Below are positions 10,111-18,778 of a DNA stretch of 64,000 bases, in pieces. Source of the DNA: Prochlorococcus sp. AG-388-F11 (GTDB taxonomy: Bacteria; Cyanobacteriota; Cyanobacteriia; PCC-6307; Cyanobiaceae); the NCBI GenBank assembly GCA_003279845.1, contig QCGP01000002.1, forward strand, positions 1 through 64,000, read 5' to 3'. The notes below the pieces were generated by a model. It was not told where the DNA came from. It saw only the letters and a list, made by a program, of their open reading frames with translations, and searched no databases. The position numbers and the translations under genes are program-made. Positions within the stretch are counted from its first letter, which is position 1; every line of letters begins with the position of its first letter.

Positions 10111-10469
10111 TTTTTTAAATAATTTAATGCATCTTCAAGGTTTGACTTCAAGTTAAGAAAATCACCCAATCGAACAAGTTTAATTGTTTGGGCCACTCTA
10201 GAATTGCCAACGACAGAGAAACCAAGTTTAGACTTTTTGCATTCTTTAGCAGTCTGAACAAGAGCCCCAAGACCGGAAGAATCTAAAAAATCAATTTTTG
10301 TAAGATCAATAACGAATGGAAGTTCATTTTTTAAATTATTAGTAACAAACGTCTTAAATTGTTTTTCTGAGAAAGCATCAAGTTGACCTTTAAAATTAAA
10401 AACAATAATGTTTGTTTTAACAATAATGTTTCCCCTTAAAGAAACCGTTAACTTCTGAAAGTCTTCTAT
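10107..10469 (-). CDS. STAS-domain protein (anti-sigma factor antagonist type) with a non-canonical start codon
   Basis: The minus strand encodes about 120 residues with clear STAS features: the INIIVFNFKGQLDAFS opening strand and IDFLDSSGLGALVQTAKE, the loop that carries the phosphorylatable serine in SpoIIAA-like proteins. No ATG, GTG or TTG occurs in frame before the core; the frame opens after a TAG at 10473-10475. Likely initiators are ATA (10467-10469, used here) or ATC (10470-10472). A strong Shine-Dalgarno (minus-strand GGAGGT) lies 8 and 5 bases upstream of these. Its stop overlaps the mrnC start. The partner kinase or anti-sigma factor is not visible. Confidence 0.8.
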   Translation of the reverse strand: MEDFQKLTVSLRGNIIVKTNIIVFNFKGQLDAFSEKQFKTFVTNNLKNELPFVIDLTKIDFLDSSGLGALVQTAKECKKSKLGFSVVGNSRVAQTIKLVRLGDFLNLKSNLEDALNYLKN

Positions 10470-10477
10470 GATCTAAT

Positions 10478-10483
10478 ACCTCC
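10478..10483 (-). promoter_or_regulatory. Strong Shine-Dalgarno for the STAS gene
   Basis: The minus strand reads GGAGGT here, a near-perfect anti-16S match. Most genes in this window have weak or no Shine-Dalgarno. It decides that translation begins just downstream, 5 bases before ATC or 8 bases before ATA, although neither is an ordinary start codon. Confidence 0.7.
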
Positions 10484-10533
10484 GATAAAATAATATATCA
10501 AATGTAATTATCAAATCAAAAGAAAACAATATG

Positions 10534-11673
10534 TCAACATCTTTCTAACATTAGAGAAACAAATTTTTTAAATAAATAATCTGAATCATGTGGACCTGGT
10601 CCTGCTTCTGGATGATATTGCACACTAAAAATTGGCTTATTATTAACTTCTAGGCCAGCCACAGTATTATCGTTAAGGTTGTAGTGGGTTATTTTAACTA
10701 TGTCCTTTGAGAGAGAATTAGGATCAATAGCAAATCCATGATTCTGACTAGTTATCTCAATTTTATTATTTTCACCACAAGGGTGATTTAAACCACGATG
10801 TCCAAAAGGTAATTTATAAGTTGAACCTCCTAATGCTAATCCAAATATTTGGTGGCCAAGGCAAATACCAAACATAGGTATTTCACCATACTCAATAAGT
10901 GATTTTGCTAAGTCTATACCTTCTGAGACAGAAGAAGGATCGCCTGGACCATTTGAGAAAAAAATACCATCTGGCCTGTTAGACAGAACATCTTTCAGAG
11001 AAGATCGAGAAGGCAATACCAAAACTTCACAACCGTGTGATACGAGTCTATTTAAAATTGAATTTTTAATTCCAAAATCAATTGCAACTATTTTTAATTT
11101 TTTAGACGATTCAGCATATCTTTTTCTTAAATCAAAAATTGTTTGTGTATGACTTTTCCATAAATATTGTTGCTTTGTTGAAACTACTTTTGATAAATTT
11201 AACCCCTTCATATTTGGCATATCATGAATTATCTTTAAACAACTTTCTACAGTTTTATCTTCAGAGGTAATAACACCGTTCATGGAGCCAGTAGATCTTA
11301 AAATCTTAACAAGAGCTCTTGTATCAATTCCATGAAGACCTATTATGCTTTTTTCAACTAACCATTCATTGAAATTCTTTTTAGATCTCCAATTGCTGTT
11401 ATTAGATGAAAAATTTCTAACAATTATCCCTTTAACATTTCTATTAGATTCTGAATCTTCAAAATTAATACCTGTATTTCCAATCTCTGGATAAGTGAAT
11501 GTTAATATCTGTCCGTAATAACTTGGATCAGTAATAACTTCTTGATACCCGGTCATTCCAGTATTAAATACTATTTCACCAGTAGCTGTACCAGAAGCGC
11601 CAAAATAGAATCCAGAGAATACAATTCCATTACTTAAAACTAACTTTGCGTTTTTCTTATATGGATTAATCAT
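10534..11673 (-). CDS. carA: Carbamoyl-phosphate synthase small subunit
   Basis: Supplies ammonia from glutamine to CarB for carbamoyl phosphate, the precursor of arginine and pyrimidines. The ATG at 11673 gives 379 residues starting MINPYKKNAKLVLSNG, the normal CarA beginning; a longer frame to 11733 would run into trpD and is not favoured. The N-terminal domain holds FNTGMTGYQEVITDPSY. The C-terminal class I amidotransferase domain has the nucleophile Cys in MFGICLGHQIFGLA and the His/Glu pair in VQYHPEAGPGPHDS. trpD ends 14 bases upstream. carB is not in the window. Confidence 0.96.
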   Translation of the reverse strand: MINPYKKNAKLVLSNGIVFSGFYFGASGTATGEIVFNTGMTGYQEVITDPSYYGQILTFTYPEIGNTGINFEDSESNRNVKGIIVRNFSSNNSNWRSKKNFNEWLVEKSIIGLHGIDTRALVKILRSTGSMNGVITSEDKTVESCLKIIHDMPNMKGLNLSKVVSTKQQYLWKSHTQTIFDLRKRYAESSKKLKIVAIDFGIKNSILNRLVSHGCEVLVLPSRSSLKDVLSNRPDGIFFSNGPGDPSSVSEGIDLAKSLIEYGEIPMFGICLGHQIFGLALGGSTYKLPFGHRGLNHPCGENNKIEITSQNHGFAIDPNSLSKDIVKITHYNLNDNTVAGLEVNNKPIFSVQYHPEAGPGPHDSDYLFKKFVSLMLERC

Positions 11674-11687
11674 CAATTTAAAATTAA

Positions 11688-12722
11688 TTAATTTGCGGAT
11701 AAATAATTTTTTAGGAGTAAAAACTTTTTCCAAGGATCTCCTTGATTAATCGAAAATAATGCTTTATTAAATCCTTTATTTAAATCATCCTCAATTCCTG
11801 CTGCCCAAAGCACTAAAGCAGCATTCAAGGCAACAACATCCTTATGAGATTTTTGTCCGGAACCATTTAAAACAGATTTTAATATTTCCTCGTTAGACTC
11901 AAGATCAGAAATCACAAGCTTTTCGTTGTCAATATTTTCTTGGTTAAAATCTGAAATATTTATTTCTGAGAATCGTAATTCACCATTTTCAACAAAAACT
12001 AATTTATTTTCTCCTTGAAGCGAAGCTTCATCAAGGCCGCCAGAACCATGAACTACTATTGCTCTATTCATACCCATTTTTAAAAGCGCAGTTCCCATAG
12101 GTTTTAAAAGATCCTCAGAAGCAACACCCAAAACTTGCGCATTGGGTCTTAAAGGATTTACCAATGGTCCAAGTTGATTAAATACTGTCCTTATTCCAAG
12201 GGTTTTTCTTAATGGAGCAAGTTTTATTAAAGATTTATGCCAAACAGGTGCGAATAAAAAAGTTATTCCAATTTCACTTACGGCTCTTATTACTTTTTCT
12301 AATGAACAATTTAAATTCATACCAAGATTCAACAAAACATCAGCAGAGCCAACTTTGCCACTAGCACTTTTATTTCCGTGTTTTGCAATGTTTACTCCAC
12401 AGGATGCAGCTACAAATGCTACTGCAGTTGAAATATTAAATGTATTAGATCCATCCCCTCCTGTTCCACAAGTATCTACCAAATATAAATTTGGTCTTGC
12501 TACTGGCAATTCGCAAACATTTAAGAGTTCCTCTGCCATAGAACTTAGTTCTATACCCGTAGAACTCTTAGCTCTCAAAGCACTCAAAAAAGCTCCTGTT
12601 TCAACATCTGAAATATCATCATTAAGCCATCTTTGCATTAAGGATCTTGAAGTTAAATCATCAAGGTCCCTTCCTTCTAACAAATTATTTAGGATTTCAG
12701 CGTTTGATAGATTAGAAAACAT
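11688..12722 (-). CDS. trpD: Anthranilate phosphoribosyltransferase
   Basis: Transfers phosphoribose from PRPP to anthranilate in tryptophan synthesis. The 344-residue protein carries the PRPP-binding [15 protein letters not shown] motif, the [15 protein letters not shown] block and [12 protein letters not shown]. Length is typical. It is followed at 14 bases by carA on the same strand, a pairing of two amino-acid/nucleotide enzymes that both use PRPP-linked or glutamine-linked chemistry but have no direct shared pathway. Confidence 0.96.
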   Translation of the reverse strand: MFSNLSNAEILNNLLEGRDLDDLTSRSLMQRWLNDDISDVETGAFLSALRAKSSTGIELSSMAEELLNVCELPVARPNLYLVDTCGTGGDGSNTFNISTAVAFVAASCGVNIAKHGNKSASGKVGSADVLLNLGMNLNCSLEKVIRAVSEIGITFLFAPVWHKSLIKLAPLRKTLGIRTVFNQLGPLVNPLRPNAQVLGVASEDLLKPMGTALLKMGMNRAIVVHGSGGLDEASLQGENKLVFVENGELRFSEINISDFNQENIDNEKLVISDLESNEEILKSVLNGSGQKSHKDVVALNAALVLWAAGIEDDLNKGFNKALFSINQGDPWKKFLLLKNYLSAN

Positions 12723-12754
12723 TTATTTATTAAAGAAAAATTATGCAGATAAAT

Positions 12755-13051
12755 TTAATTTGATGTATCAAAACCTGACCCAACTAAATCTTTATTTGTA
12801 TTAGATGGCCTGAAGCTTTTTGACCAAATATTTTTTGTTATGGAAAAAAGTTCATTTTTAGTGATTTTCCAAAATTTTAAAATCTTTTCAATATCATTTT
12901 TAATTTCAATTTCTCCAGGAAAATTCGCATAACGATTTATTAATCTAGCTAAATTTATAAAGTCGATATCTTCTGGTGTTTTTTTAGAGATAAGGGAATC
13001 TATAATGTTCTTGTCGGTTTCATGTAAAGGATGAGTTTGCTCGTTACCCAT
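12755..13051 (-). CDS. DUF3288 family protein
   Basis: 98 residues from the ATG at 13051; the frame extends to 13069, but MGNEQTHPLHETDKNIIDSL matches the usual family start. The body (INLARLINRYANFPGEIEIKNDIEKILKFW, described here in two parts around residue 40 to 70) is the DUF3288 helical domain, found in cyanobacteria and plastid-bearing lineages with unknown function. It is soluble with no signal peptide. It lies 33 bases upstream of trpD and is divergent from the ABC exporter gene at 13132. Confidence 0.7.
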   Translation of the reverse strand: MGNEQTHPLHETDKNIIDSLISKKTPEDIDFINLARLINRYANFPGEIEIKNDIEKILKFWKITKNELFSITKNIWSKSFRPSNTNKDLVGSGFDTSN

Positions 13052-13131
13052 AAATAAATGCTGAATCATTTATAAAATTAGCTCACATATTCCAAAATGA
13101 AACATTATCTTAATCATATCTGCAATATAAA

Positions 13132-14877
13132 ATGAAAAATTTAAAGATAAAAGTTATATCTAAATACCTAAGACCTTACAAAAAAGAATTCTTATATGGA
13201 GCTTTAGCTCTATTAATAGTGAATATTTTAAGTGTTGTAATACCCTTAGAAGTAAAAAATATAATTGACCAATTACAAAATGGATTTTCTTCGGATTTTG
13301 TTATTTCTAAATCTTTGTGGTTAATATTTTTAGCAACTTGTATGGGTTTAATAAGATTATTTTCAAGACAAATAGTTTTCGGCATAGGTAGAAAAGTAGA
13401 GGTAAATCTTCGTCAAAAACTTTTTGAACATTTACTTATTCAAGATCCAGAATGGATCCAAAAAAAAGGTAGTGGAGACATTATTAGTAGAGCTACAAGC
13501 GATGTTGAAAATATAAGAAGACTTTTAGGCTTTACTGTTTTAAGCTTGTGCAACATTGTCTTAGCTTATTCATTCACTATTCCTTCAATGTTTTCGATTA
13601 ATAAAACATTAACAATATCAGCATTAATGATATTTCCTTTAATTCTTGGAATTGTGAGTCTATTCGGCGGCAGAATGGTTAGTCAAAGAAAGATTCAACA
13701 AGAATCATTATCAAAACTTAGTGATCTAATACAAGAAGATCTTTCTGGTATAAGCGCCATCAAAATTTATGCCCAAGAGAATGCCGAGAAAAATGAATTT
13801 AACAAATACAATAATGACTATCGAAATTCAGCAATAAAACTTGCAAGAACAGCGAGTACTCTTTTTCCATTGTTACAGGGTATTTCTTCAATTTCATTAT
13901 TGATTTTATTATCATTAGGAACTTTTCAACTAGAGAGTGGATTTATCTCGATAGGTGGTTTAGTAGCTTTAATTCTTTATGTAGAAAGACTTGTCTTCCC
14001 TACAGCTCTATTAGGTTTTACCTTAAATACTTTTCAACTCGGTCAAGTAAGCCTAGATCGGGTGGAAGAAATCTTTCAGAACAAACCAAATATTTTAGAT
14101 AAAGCAGACACTAAATTTTTAAAAAGAAAGGTTAAAGGATTATTAGAAGCAAAAAGTTTAACGATAAAGTATCCAGGATCAAAATTTAATTCATTAAATG
14201 GTCTCAATTTTAAAATTTATCCTGGAGAACTAATTGCAATAGTTGGCCCAGTAGGTTGTGGCAAAACAACATTAGCAAAGTCTCTAGGAAGAACTATTGA
14301 AATTCCAGACAATCAATTATTTCTAGATGAAATTGATGTAAAAACTCTAAAATTAAGTGATCTTAGAAAAAACATTTCAATTGTTCCTCAAGAAGCATTC
14401 TTATTTACCTCTACAATCTCAGAAAACCTAAGTTTTGGAGAGCCCAAAGCTTCTAAATCCTTAGTTAAAGAAAGCGCTACAAAAGCTGGATTAATTGATG
14501 ATATCAATAGTTTTCCTCAAAAGTTTAAAACTATTGTTGGTGAAAGAGGTATTACATTAAGTGGTGGACAAAGGCAAAGAACGGCCTTAGGAAGAGCACT
14601 ACTTGTTAAGTCTCCTATTGTTGTTCTCGATGATGCTTTAGCAAGTGTAGATAATAAAACAGCAGCAAGAATAATAAATGAAATGAGTGATAGAAGTAAT
14701 AAAACAATCATAATGATTAGTCACCAACTTTCTGTAGCAGCTACTTGTGATAGGGTTTTAGTCATGGATAAAGGAGAAATAGTACAAGAAGGGAACCATA
14801 AAGATTTAGTAAAAGAGAATGGGCTTTATAAACAACTTTGGGAGAGAGAACTAGCCACCAGAATTGTTAAGAGCTAA
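13132..14877 (+). CDS. ABC transporter, fused permease and ATPase (MdlB/MsbA type)
   Basis: A 581-residue half-transporter that would work as a dimer. Residues 1-310 form a six-helix exporter membrane domain. Residues about 335-575 form the nucleotide-binding domain with Walker A GPVGCGKTT, Q-loop SIVPQEAFLF, signature LSGGQRQR, Walker B IVVLDDALASVD and the H-loop ISHQLS. Family members export lipids, peptides or drugs; the substrate is unknown. It stands alone, with msrA 38 bases downstream having its own -10 element. Confidence 0.88.
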   Translation: MKNLKIKVISKYLRPYKKEFLYGALALLIVNILSVVIPLEVKNIIDQLQNGFSSDFVISKSLWLIFLATCMGLIRLFSRQIVFGIGRKVEVNLRQKLFEHLLIQDPEWIQKKGSGDIISRATSDVENIRRLLGFTVLSLCNIVLAYSFTIPSMFSINKTLTISALMIFPLILGIVSLFGGRMVSQRKIQQESLSKLSDLIQEDLSGISAIKIYAQENAEKNEFNKYNNDYRNSAIKLARTASTLFPLLQGISSISLLILLSLGTFQLESGFISIGGLVALILYVERLVFPTALLGFTLNTFQLGQVSLDRVEEIFQNKPNILDKADTKFLKRKVKGLLEAKSLTIKYPGSKFNSLNGLNFKIYPGELIAIVGPVGCGKTTLAKSLGRTIEIPDNQLFLDEIDVKTLKLSDLRKNISIVPQEAFLFTSTISENLSFGEPKASKSLVKESATKAGLIDDINSFPQKFKTIVGERGITLSGGQRQRTALGRALLVKSPIVVLDDALASVDNKTAARIINEMSDRSNKTIIMISHQLSVAATCDRVLVMDKGEIVQEGNHKDLVKENGLYKQLWERELATRIVKS

Positions 14878-14894
14878 AGAAAATCTTTTTTACC

Positions 14895-14900
14895 TATAAT
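14895..14900 (+). promoter_or_regulatory. -10 element (TATAAT) for msrA
   Basis: A perfect TATAAT lies 15 bases before the first msrA ATG. A start of transcription near 14907 would leave a leader of about nine bases, or about 33 if the inner ATG at 14940 is used. No clear -35 is seen. Confidence 0.45.
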
Positions 14901-14915
14901 GAATAGATTTAAATT

Positions 14916-15644
14916 ATGTTTAAATTCCTAAAAAATATTATGAATAATGAGAATGTAAAATTAACTAATGATGCTTATTCATTACATAGAATACTAAAAA
15001 CAGATATTAAAAAAGATCCCAATATACAAGAAGATGAAATAATTTTTGGATGTGGTTGTTTTTGGGGAGCTGAAAAATGTTTTTGGAAACTTCCTGGAGT
15101 TGTTACCACTTCTGTAGGTTATGCTGGTGGTGAAAAAATCAATCCAACTTATTATGAAGTATGTTCTGGCTTAACTGGTCATTCAGAAGTTGTAAGAGTT
15201 ATATGGGATAAAACGGAAATAGATATAAGTGATCTATTGAAAATGTTTTGGGAATGTCATAATCCTACTCAAAAAAACAGACAGGGTAATGATATTGGAA
15301 CTCAATATAGGTCTGCAATATATTACACAAATGAAAATAACTTTAGAACCATATTATCTAGTAAGGAGCAATATCAAAAGGAACTAAACAAAAAAAATCT
15401 TGGTTTAATTGAAACGGAAATAAAAAAACTTGATACCTATTTTTTTGCGGAGGAGTATCATCAACAATATCTTGCATCAGCTGGTAGCAGGCAGTATTGT
15501 TCTGCTTCTCCTACAAAAGTCAAATTAGGAAGTTTTACTGGGAGTAATTACAAATTAAAAGACCACATATGGGAAAACTTTAATTGGGAAGTTGATAAGT
15601 GTGTATTGAGATCTGATAACAATCCTATAAAGAATGACATTTAA
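14916..15644 (+). CDS. msrA: Peptide-methionine (S)-S-oxide reductase MsrA
   Basis: Repairs oxidised methionine. The catalytic Cys is in GCGCFWGAEKCFWK (about residue 48) and the family blocks SVGYAGGEKINPTYYEVCSG, GHSEVVRV and the FAEEYHQQYL segment are all present. At 242 residues it is longer than the 170-210 usual, with about 40 extra residues before the core; the ATG at 14940 would shorten it by eight. The extra N-terminus is not a clear signal peptide. The tail has SRQYCSASPTK with a possible recycling Cys. tRNA-Pro follows on the same strand. Confidence 0.92.
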   Translation: MFKFLKNIMNNENVKLTNDAYSLHRILKTDIKKDPNIQEDEIIFGCGCFWGAEKCFWKLPGVVTTSVGYAGGEKINPTYYEVCSGLTGHSEVVRVIWDKTEIDISDLLKMFWECHNPTQKNRQGNDIGTQYRSAIYYTNENNFRTILSSKEQYQKELNKKNLGLIETEIKKLDTYFFAEEYHQQYLASAGSRQYCSASPTKVKLGSFTGSNYKLKDHIWENFNWEVDKCVLRSDNNPIKNDI

Positions 15645-15671
15645 ATCTATCTTGTCTTTATAGTAATAATG

Positions 15672-15745
15672 CGGGGCGTAGCGCAGTTTGGTAGCGCACC
15701 ACTTTGGGGTAGTGGGGGTCGTGGGTTCAAATCCCGCCGTTCCGA
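15672..15745 (+). tRNA. tRNA-Pro (anticodon GGG)
   Basis: A complete 74-base cloverleaf. The acceptor stem pairs CGGGGCG with CGTTCCG, the D arm is GCGC/GCGC, the anticodon stem is CCACT/AGTGG around the loop TTGGGGT with anticodon GGG, and the T arm is GTGGG/CCCGC around TTCAAAT. The discriminator base is A and CCA is not encoded. A TATAGT about ten bases upstream may be its -10 element. GGG reads CCC and CCU proline codons. Confidence 0.96.
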
Positions 15746-15806
15746 TCAATTATTATCATCATTAATAAGAGATTTGTATAGTTTATATGAACTTATTCCA
15801 ACAGCT

Positions 15807-15917
15807 ATGAAAGTAAAAGATGAAAAAAAAGCTAATACTAATATGGTAAGATTTGAAACTTCCACTTCACCTAATTGGAAAGATATAAAAATGTTCATTA
15901 GAAAGAATTTTTTTTAA
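15807..15917 (+). CDS. Possible 36-residue protein downstream of tRNA-Pro
   Basis: From an ATG at 15807 the frame encodes 36 residues, Lys-rich at first and ending in NWKDIKMFIRKNFF. Its composition resembles a protein more than random AT-rich DNA, and there is no other gene between the tRNA and uppP. The frame is open upstream through the tRNA itself, which is coincidental. There is no recognisable domain or Shine-Dalgarno. It may be a small lineage-specific gene or nothing. Confidence 0.3.
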   Translation: MKVKDEKKANTNMVRFETSTSPNWKDIKMFIRKNFF

Positions 15918-15955
15918 AACCTTAACACAATTGCAAAAAATTTATTTTCATCCAT

Positions 15956-16756
15956 TTATAAATTCAAAAGGATTACTATACCAAAAATTACTCGATAGAT
16001 GATAAATATTTTCAACCCATTTGATGAAAAATACTTTAATAAGAAATCTATTGCTAATATAGAGGACACAAATGTCGTAATAAGACCAACAAAAAGAGGG
16101 AGAAAACCTAATGCAAAAAAATCATTAAAAGAAGAAATAAACTCAACAATTGCGGCAAGAGAGATGGCAGGAATTCCCAAAAGAAATGAAAATTTAGCGG
16201 CATCTTTTCTATCCCAACCTGAGATTAGTGCTGTTGAAATAGTAACACCAGATCTAGAAACACCGGGGAAAACGGCAAAGGCCTGAGAAAGGCCTATTAG
16301 AAAACTATGTGAATAATTATGGTTTTTAATATTAATAGAACCTCTTCTCGAACTATCTGCCAAGTACATGATAAAAGCCATTAGAAATGAGAACAATGCT
16401 ATTGATAAATTTGAACGAAGAACGTTTTCAAAAAAAGAAGGGATAAATATTTTTATACTCCCACCAAGCAAAACAATAGGTATAGTACCAATCAAAATAG
16501 ACCTTAATAATCTTTTATGTAAAAGATATTCAAGAAAATTCTTGAAAGATTGACTTCTGAAATTAAAAATATCATTCCTAAAATACCAAGCTATGGCTAG
16601 AACACTTCCAAGTTGAATAGTAGCGGACAAAGATGCCCCGGGATCATCAATCCCTAAAAAAAGAGATAAAATTTTTAAATGAGCTGTACTACTTACAGGG
16701 ATAAATTCCGTCAAACCTTGAATTAATCCATATAAAACAAATTTTAAATATTCCAA
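15956..16756 (-). CDS. uppP: Undecaprenyl-diphosphatase UppP (BacA)
   Basis: Dephosphorylates undecaprenyl diphosphate to recycle the lipid carrier of peptidoglycan and polysaccharide synthesis; confers bacitracin tolerance in other bacteria. The 266 residues form about eight membrane helices. The two active-site blocks are visible: LTEFIPVSSTAHL near residue 20 and FPGVSRSGVTISTA near residue 165. The start is TTG at 16756 and the first residues (MEYLKFVLYGLIQGLTEF) match the family. It stands alone on the minus strand. Confidence 0.94.
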   Translation of the reverse strand: MEYLKFVLYGLIQGLTEFIPVSSTAHLKILSLFLGIDDPGASLSATIQLGSVLAIAWYFRNDIFNFRSQSFKNFLEYLLHKRLLRSILIGTIPIVLLGGSIKIFIPSFFENVLRSNLSIALFSFLMAFIMYLADSSRRGSINIKNHNYSHSFLIGLSQAFAVFPGVSRSGVTISTALISGWDRKDAAKFSFLLGIPAISLAAIVEFISSFNDFFALGFLPLFVGLITTFVSSILAIDFLLKYFSSNGLKIFIIYRVIFGIVILLNL

Positions 16757-16823
16757 AAATTATTTAATTACATAATTAATTAATAGCAATTTACATTTAA
16801 AAATTAAAAGCTAGTATAGAAAA

Positions 16824-17096
16824 ATGAAAAAAAAATCTATTTTAATATTATTTTTTCTTTTTTCCTTAATCTTTTCTGGCTCTGCAAAAGCTAAATATTG
16901 GTTAATAATTGGAACTTATAGACAAGGGCCTGGAGGAAGGCCAGAGGTTAGTGGAATAACAAGCCCTTCCTTACATTCAATTCCCATGAAAGATTTAGAT
17001 ACTTGTAATAAGGCAGGAGAAAAAATTACTAATGAAATATACAAACCAGTTTGGCAATTTGATAGTAGATGGACCTGTGTATTTAGAGGTGAATAG
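16824..17096 (+). CDS. Small secreted protein of unknown function
   Basis: 90 residues. Residues 1-23 are a strong signal peptide (Lys-rich start, FFLFSLIFS core, cleavage near AKA). The mature part is about 65 residues with YWLIIGTYRQGPGGRPE and two cysteines (in DTCNKAG and RWTCVFRG) that could form one disulfide in the periplasm or lumen. I do not recognise the family. It is divergent from uppP, sharing a promoter region of about 65 bases. Confidence 0.6.
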   Translation: MKKKSILILFFLFSLIFSGSAKAKYWLIIGTYRQGPGGRPEVSGITSPSLHSIPMKDLDTCNKAGEKITNEIYKPVWQFDSRWTCVFRGE

Positions 17097-17104
17097 TAGT
17101 AAAG

Positions 17105-17239
17105 TTACCTTTTAACATCGTGGGCACAACCATCTCCTTTATAATTTTCACTCTCGTAAAAATCATTTTTTGTCCCAAAATAAACTGTTAATAAAACGAA
17201 AGGTAAGCTTAATATAAATAAAATAGTTGTTAAATCCAT
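17105..17239 (-). CDS. 44-residue single-span membrane protein
   Basis: The minus strand from an ATG at 17239 encodes 44 residues. Residues 3-22 (LTTILFILSLPFVLLTVYFG) form one transmembrane helix, followed by a charged tail ending GDGCAHDVKR. It resembles the tiny single-helix proteins of cyanobacterial thylakoids in size and shape but matches none that I can name. It lies in a cluster of tiny minus-strand genes with the next one 56 bases upstream. Confidence 0.5.
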   Translation of the reverse strand: MDLTTILFILSLPFVLLTVYFGTKNDFYESENYKGDGCAHDVKR

Positions 17240-17295
17240 AGTGTTAACTTATTCAAGAAGGTTATGAAAAATTTCAATTTTTTATTAACTCATGT

Positions 17296-17421
17296 TTAAT
17301 AATCTGTAGGTCCTTTAATACCAAGATAAAAGAAGGCTCCTAAACCAACTAAGAGTAAAACTCCAGCAATAGCTGCAGAAGGAACGAAACCTCCTATTGC
17401 AAAGGAAGAAAAATAATACAT
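17296..17421 (-). CDS. 41-residue single-span membrane protein, photosystem-peptide-like
   Basis: From the ATG at 17421 the minus strand encodes 41 residues. A Gly/Ala-rich helix (FVPSAAIAGVLLLVGLGAFF) spans the membrane and ends in YLGIKGPTDY. The style recalls low-molecular-weight photosystem or cytochrome b6f subunits, yet it does not match PsbJ, PsbX, PsbM, PetG, PetN, PsaI or PsaM as I know them. Function is therefore unknown. Codon use is regular and the start context is clean. Confidence 0.55.
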   Translation of the reverse strand: MYYFSSFAIGGFVPSAAIAGVLLLVGLGAFFYLGIKGPTDY

Positions 17422-17510
17422 CTATAAAACTAAAACTAGTTTGATAATATCAATAAAAACTAGGTATTTGTAAAAAATTTTGACTCGAAGACAATTAGAT
17501 AATATCTGTT

Positions 17511-17738
17511 CTATGCTACTAAAGTCGAATCTTCGTTATCAGCAGAAATTCTTATTCTCTCTTCCAACTTAGGGCCATATAATTCATTTCCCCAAATTTC
17601 AACTCTTGAATCATTTGGGGCCATAAAAGTAAGAATGTCAGTTGGGAATAAAACTCTTTCTAAGAAAAAATTTGATGGACCAATACATCTCAAGACAACC
17701 ATCCTACAGCCTTCATTTTTGTAAGAAAACTCAACCAT
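17511..17738 (-). CDS. DUF1830 family protein
   Basis: 75 residues from the ATG at 17738; a TTG at 17762 would add eight. The stretch FSYKNEGCRMVVLRC followed by NFFLERVLFPTDILTF fits DUF1830, a small soluble cyanobacterial family with the pattern of an aromatic/Asn start, a basic strand and an ERVxFP block. Function is unknown. It precedes the glycerate kinase gene in the direction of no shared transcription gap evidence; it lies 56 bases downstream of that gene's opposite end on the same strand order. Confidence 0.6.
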   Translation of the reverse strand: MVEFSYKNEGCRMVVLRCIGPSNFFLERVLFPTDILTFMAPNDSRVEIWGNELYGPKLEERIRISADNEDSTLVA

Positions 17739-17829
17739 CTCTAAGCAGCAAAATAATATCAATTAAACACTATTAACAGCAGAAAAAAATGTATAAAAAA
17801 TTACTGAAAAAAAAGAAATTTAGAAAATG

Positions 17830-18774
17830 CTACAAATTCAATCCAGCCTCAACTAAATTTCTTTCTTGATCAATTAATAAAAGAGCGTATGACTTTATAA
17901 CATCAAAGCTTTTATGAGGAATTGAGACATTAAGCATTCTCAAGAAATTAGATAATTTTTCATCTATAAGGGCGTTACCTTTCTTTAAAAACATTTCTTT
18001 TTCCTGATTTGTTTTCCATATATTCATGTATTCGATCTTCAATGGCTTTAAGTGCCAAATATTGTCTATTAAAGTCCAAATATCTAAATATTCGTTTAGG
18101 TTATTTTGAATTTTTAATACATAAGATGATTCATGAAGACTCAAATTTGTTGTATTTATAGGTCGATCATTTATGTCAATAGAATAAGGTTTAATTCCCA
18201 AAAACCATCCCTCAAGAATTAATAAATCAGGTTTATCTAATCTCCAATGAGATCTATCTCCCAAACCATTTCTTAAAGATTTATCGAAAACTGGTACATT
18301 TAATTCTCCATTTATCTTCCAATTTAATAATTTTTCATGCATTAATTTTACTGAGTGACTTCCAGGAAACCCTCTTGAAACATTCCAAGGGTTATTCTTA
18401 ATTGCTAATTTCATTTCATTTGACGGGAGATAAAAGTCGTCAATTGAAATAACCGCAATTTTGAAGTTTAATTTTAAAGATATAGCTTCGAGCCATTTAC
18501 CTAGTGTTGTTTTACCTGTGCCAGGCAGAGCTGAGATTCCAATAATTTTTCTATCAGAAAAATTATTTTGAAATTTATAAGCCTGAGATAAAAGAGGCAA
18601 AGCCAAACCCCAAATCCAATCATCATTTACTTTATTGTTCCAATATTGATCAATTGAAAGAATGTTTCTTTTATTATTCCAAAAATTGAACCAATCATCC
18701 AAGGATTCCCAACCAATATCAATAATTAATTTTTCAAATTTATCAAGAGGAAAATTAATATCTAAATCTTTCAT
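17830..18774 (-). CDS. glyK: D-glycerate 3-kinase
   Basis: Phosphorylates D-glycerate to 3-phosphoglycerate. The 314-residue P-loop kinase has Walker A in GISALPGTGKTTLGKWLE, the ISIDDFYLP block that marks the plant/cyanobacterial GLYK family, and LLILEGWFLG. In cyanobacteria this is the last step of the photorespiratory glycolate pathway. Here it begins 4 bases after the glucosylglycerate phosphatase gene and in one transcript with the phosphorylase, so a second role is likely: recovering the glycerate released when glucosylglycerate is broken down. That role is inferred from context. Confidence 0.88.
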   Translation of the reverse strand: MKDLDINFPLDKFEKLIIDIGWESLDDWFNFWNNKRNILSIDQYWNNKVNDDWIWGLALPLLSQAYKFQNNFSDRKIIGISALPGTGKTTLGKWLEAISLKLNFKIAVISIDDFYLPSNEMKLAIKNNPWNVSRGFPGSHSVKLMHEKLLNWKINGELNVPVFDKSLRNGLGDRSHWRLDKPDLLILEGWFLGIKPYSIDINDRPINTTNLSLHESSYVLKIQNNLNEYLDIWTLIDNIWHLKPLKIEYMNIWKTNQEKEMFLKKGNALIDEKLSNFLRMLNVSIPHKSFDVIKSYALLLIDQERNLVEAGLNL

Positions 18775-18778
18775 CTTT

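Noticed and set aside
11674..11733. A 20-residue extension of carA upstream of 11673
   Set aside because: It would overlap trpD by 46 bases and the ATG at 11673 gives the usual CarA start.
15669..15806. An open frame that starts inside the tRNA-Pro region and runs on downstream
   Set aside because: The first 24 or so codons are the tRNA itself (the frequent false ORF that reads through a tRNA). Only the later ATG at 15807 is kept, as a weak candidate.
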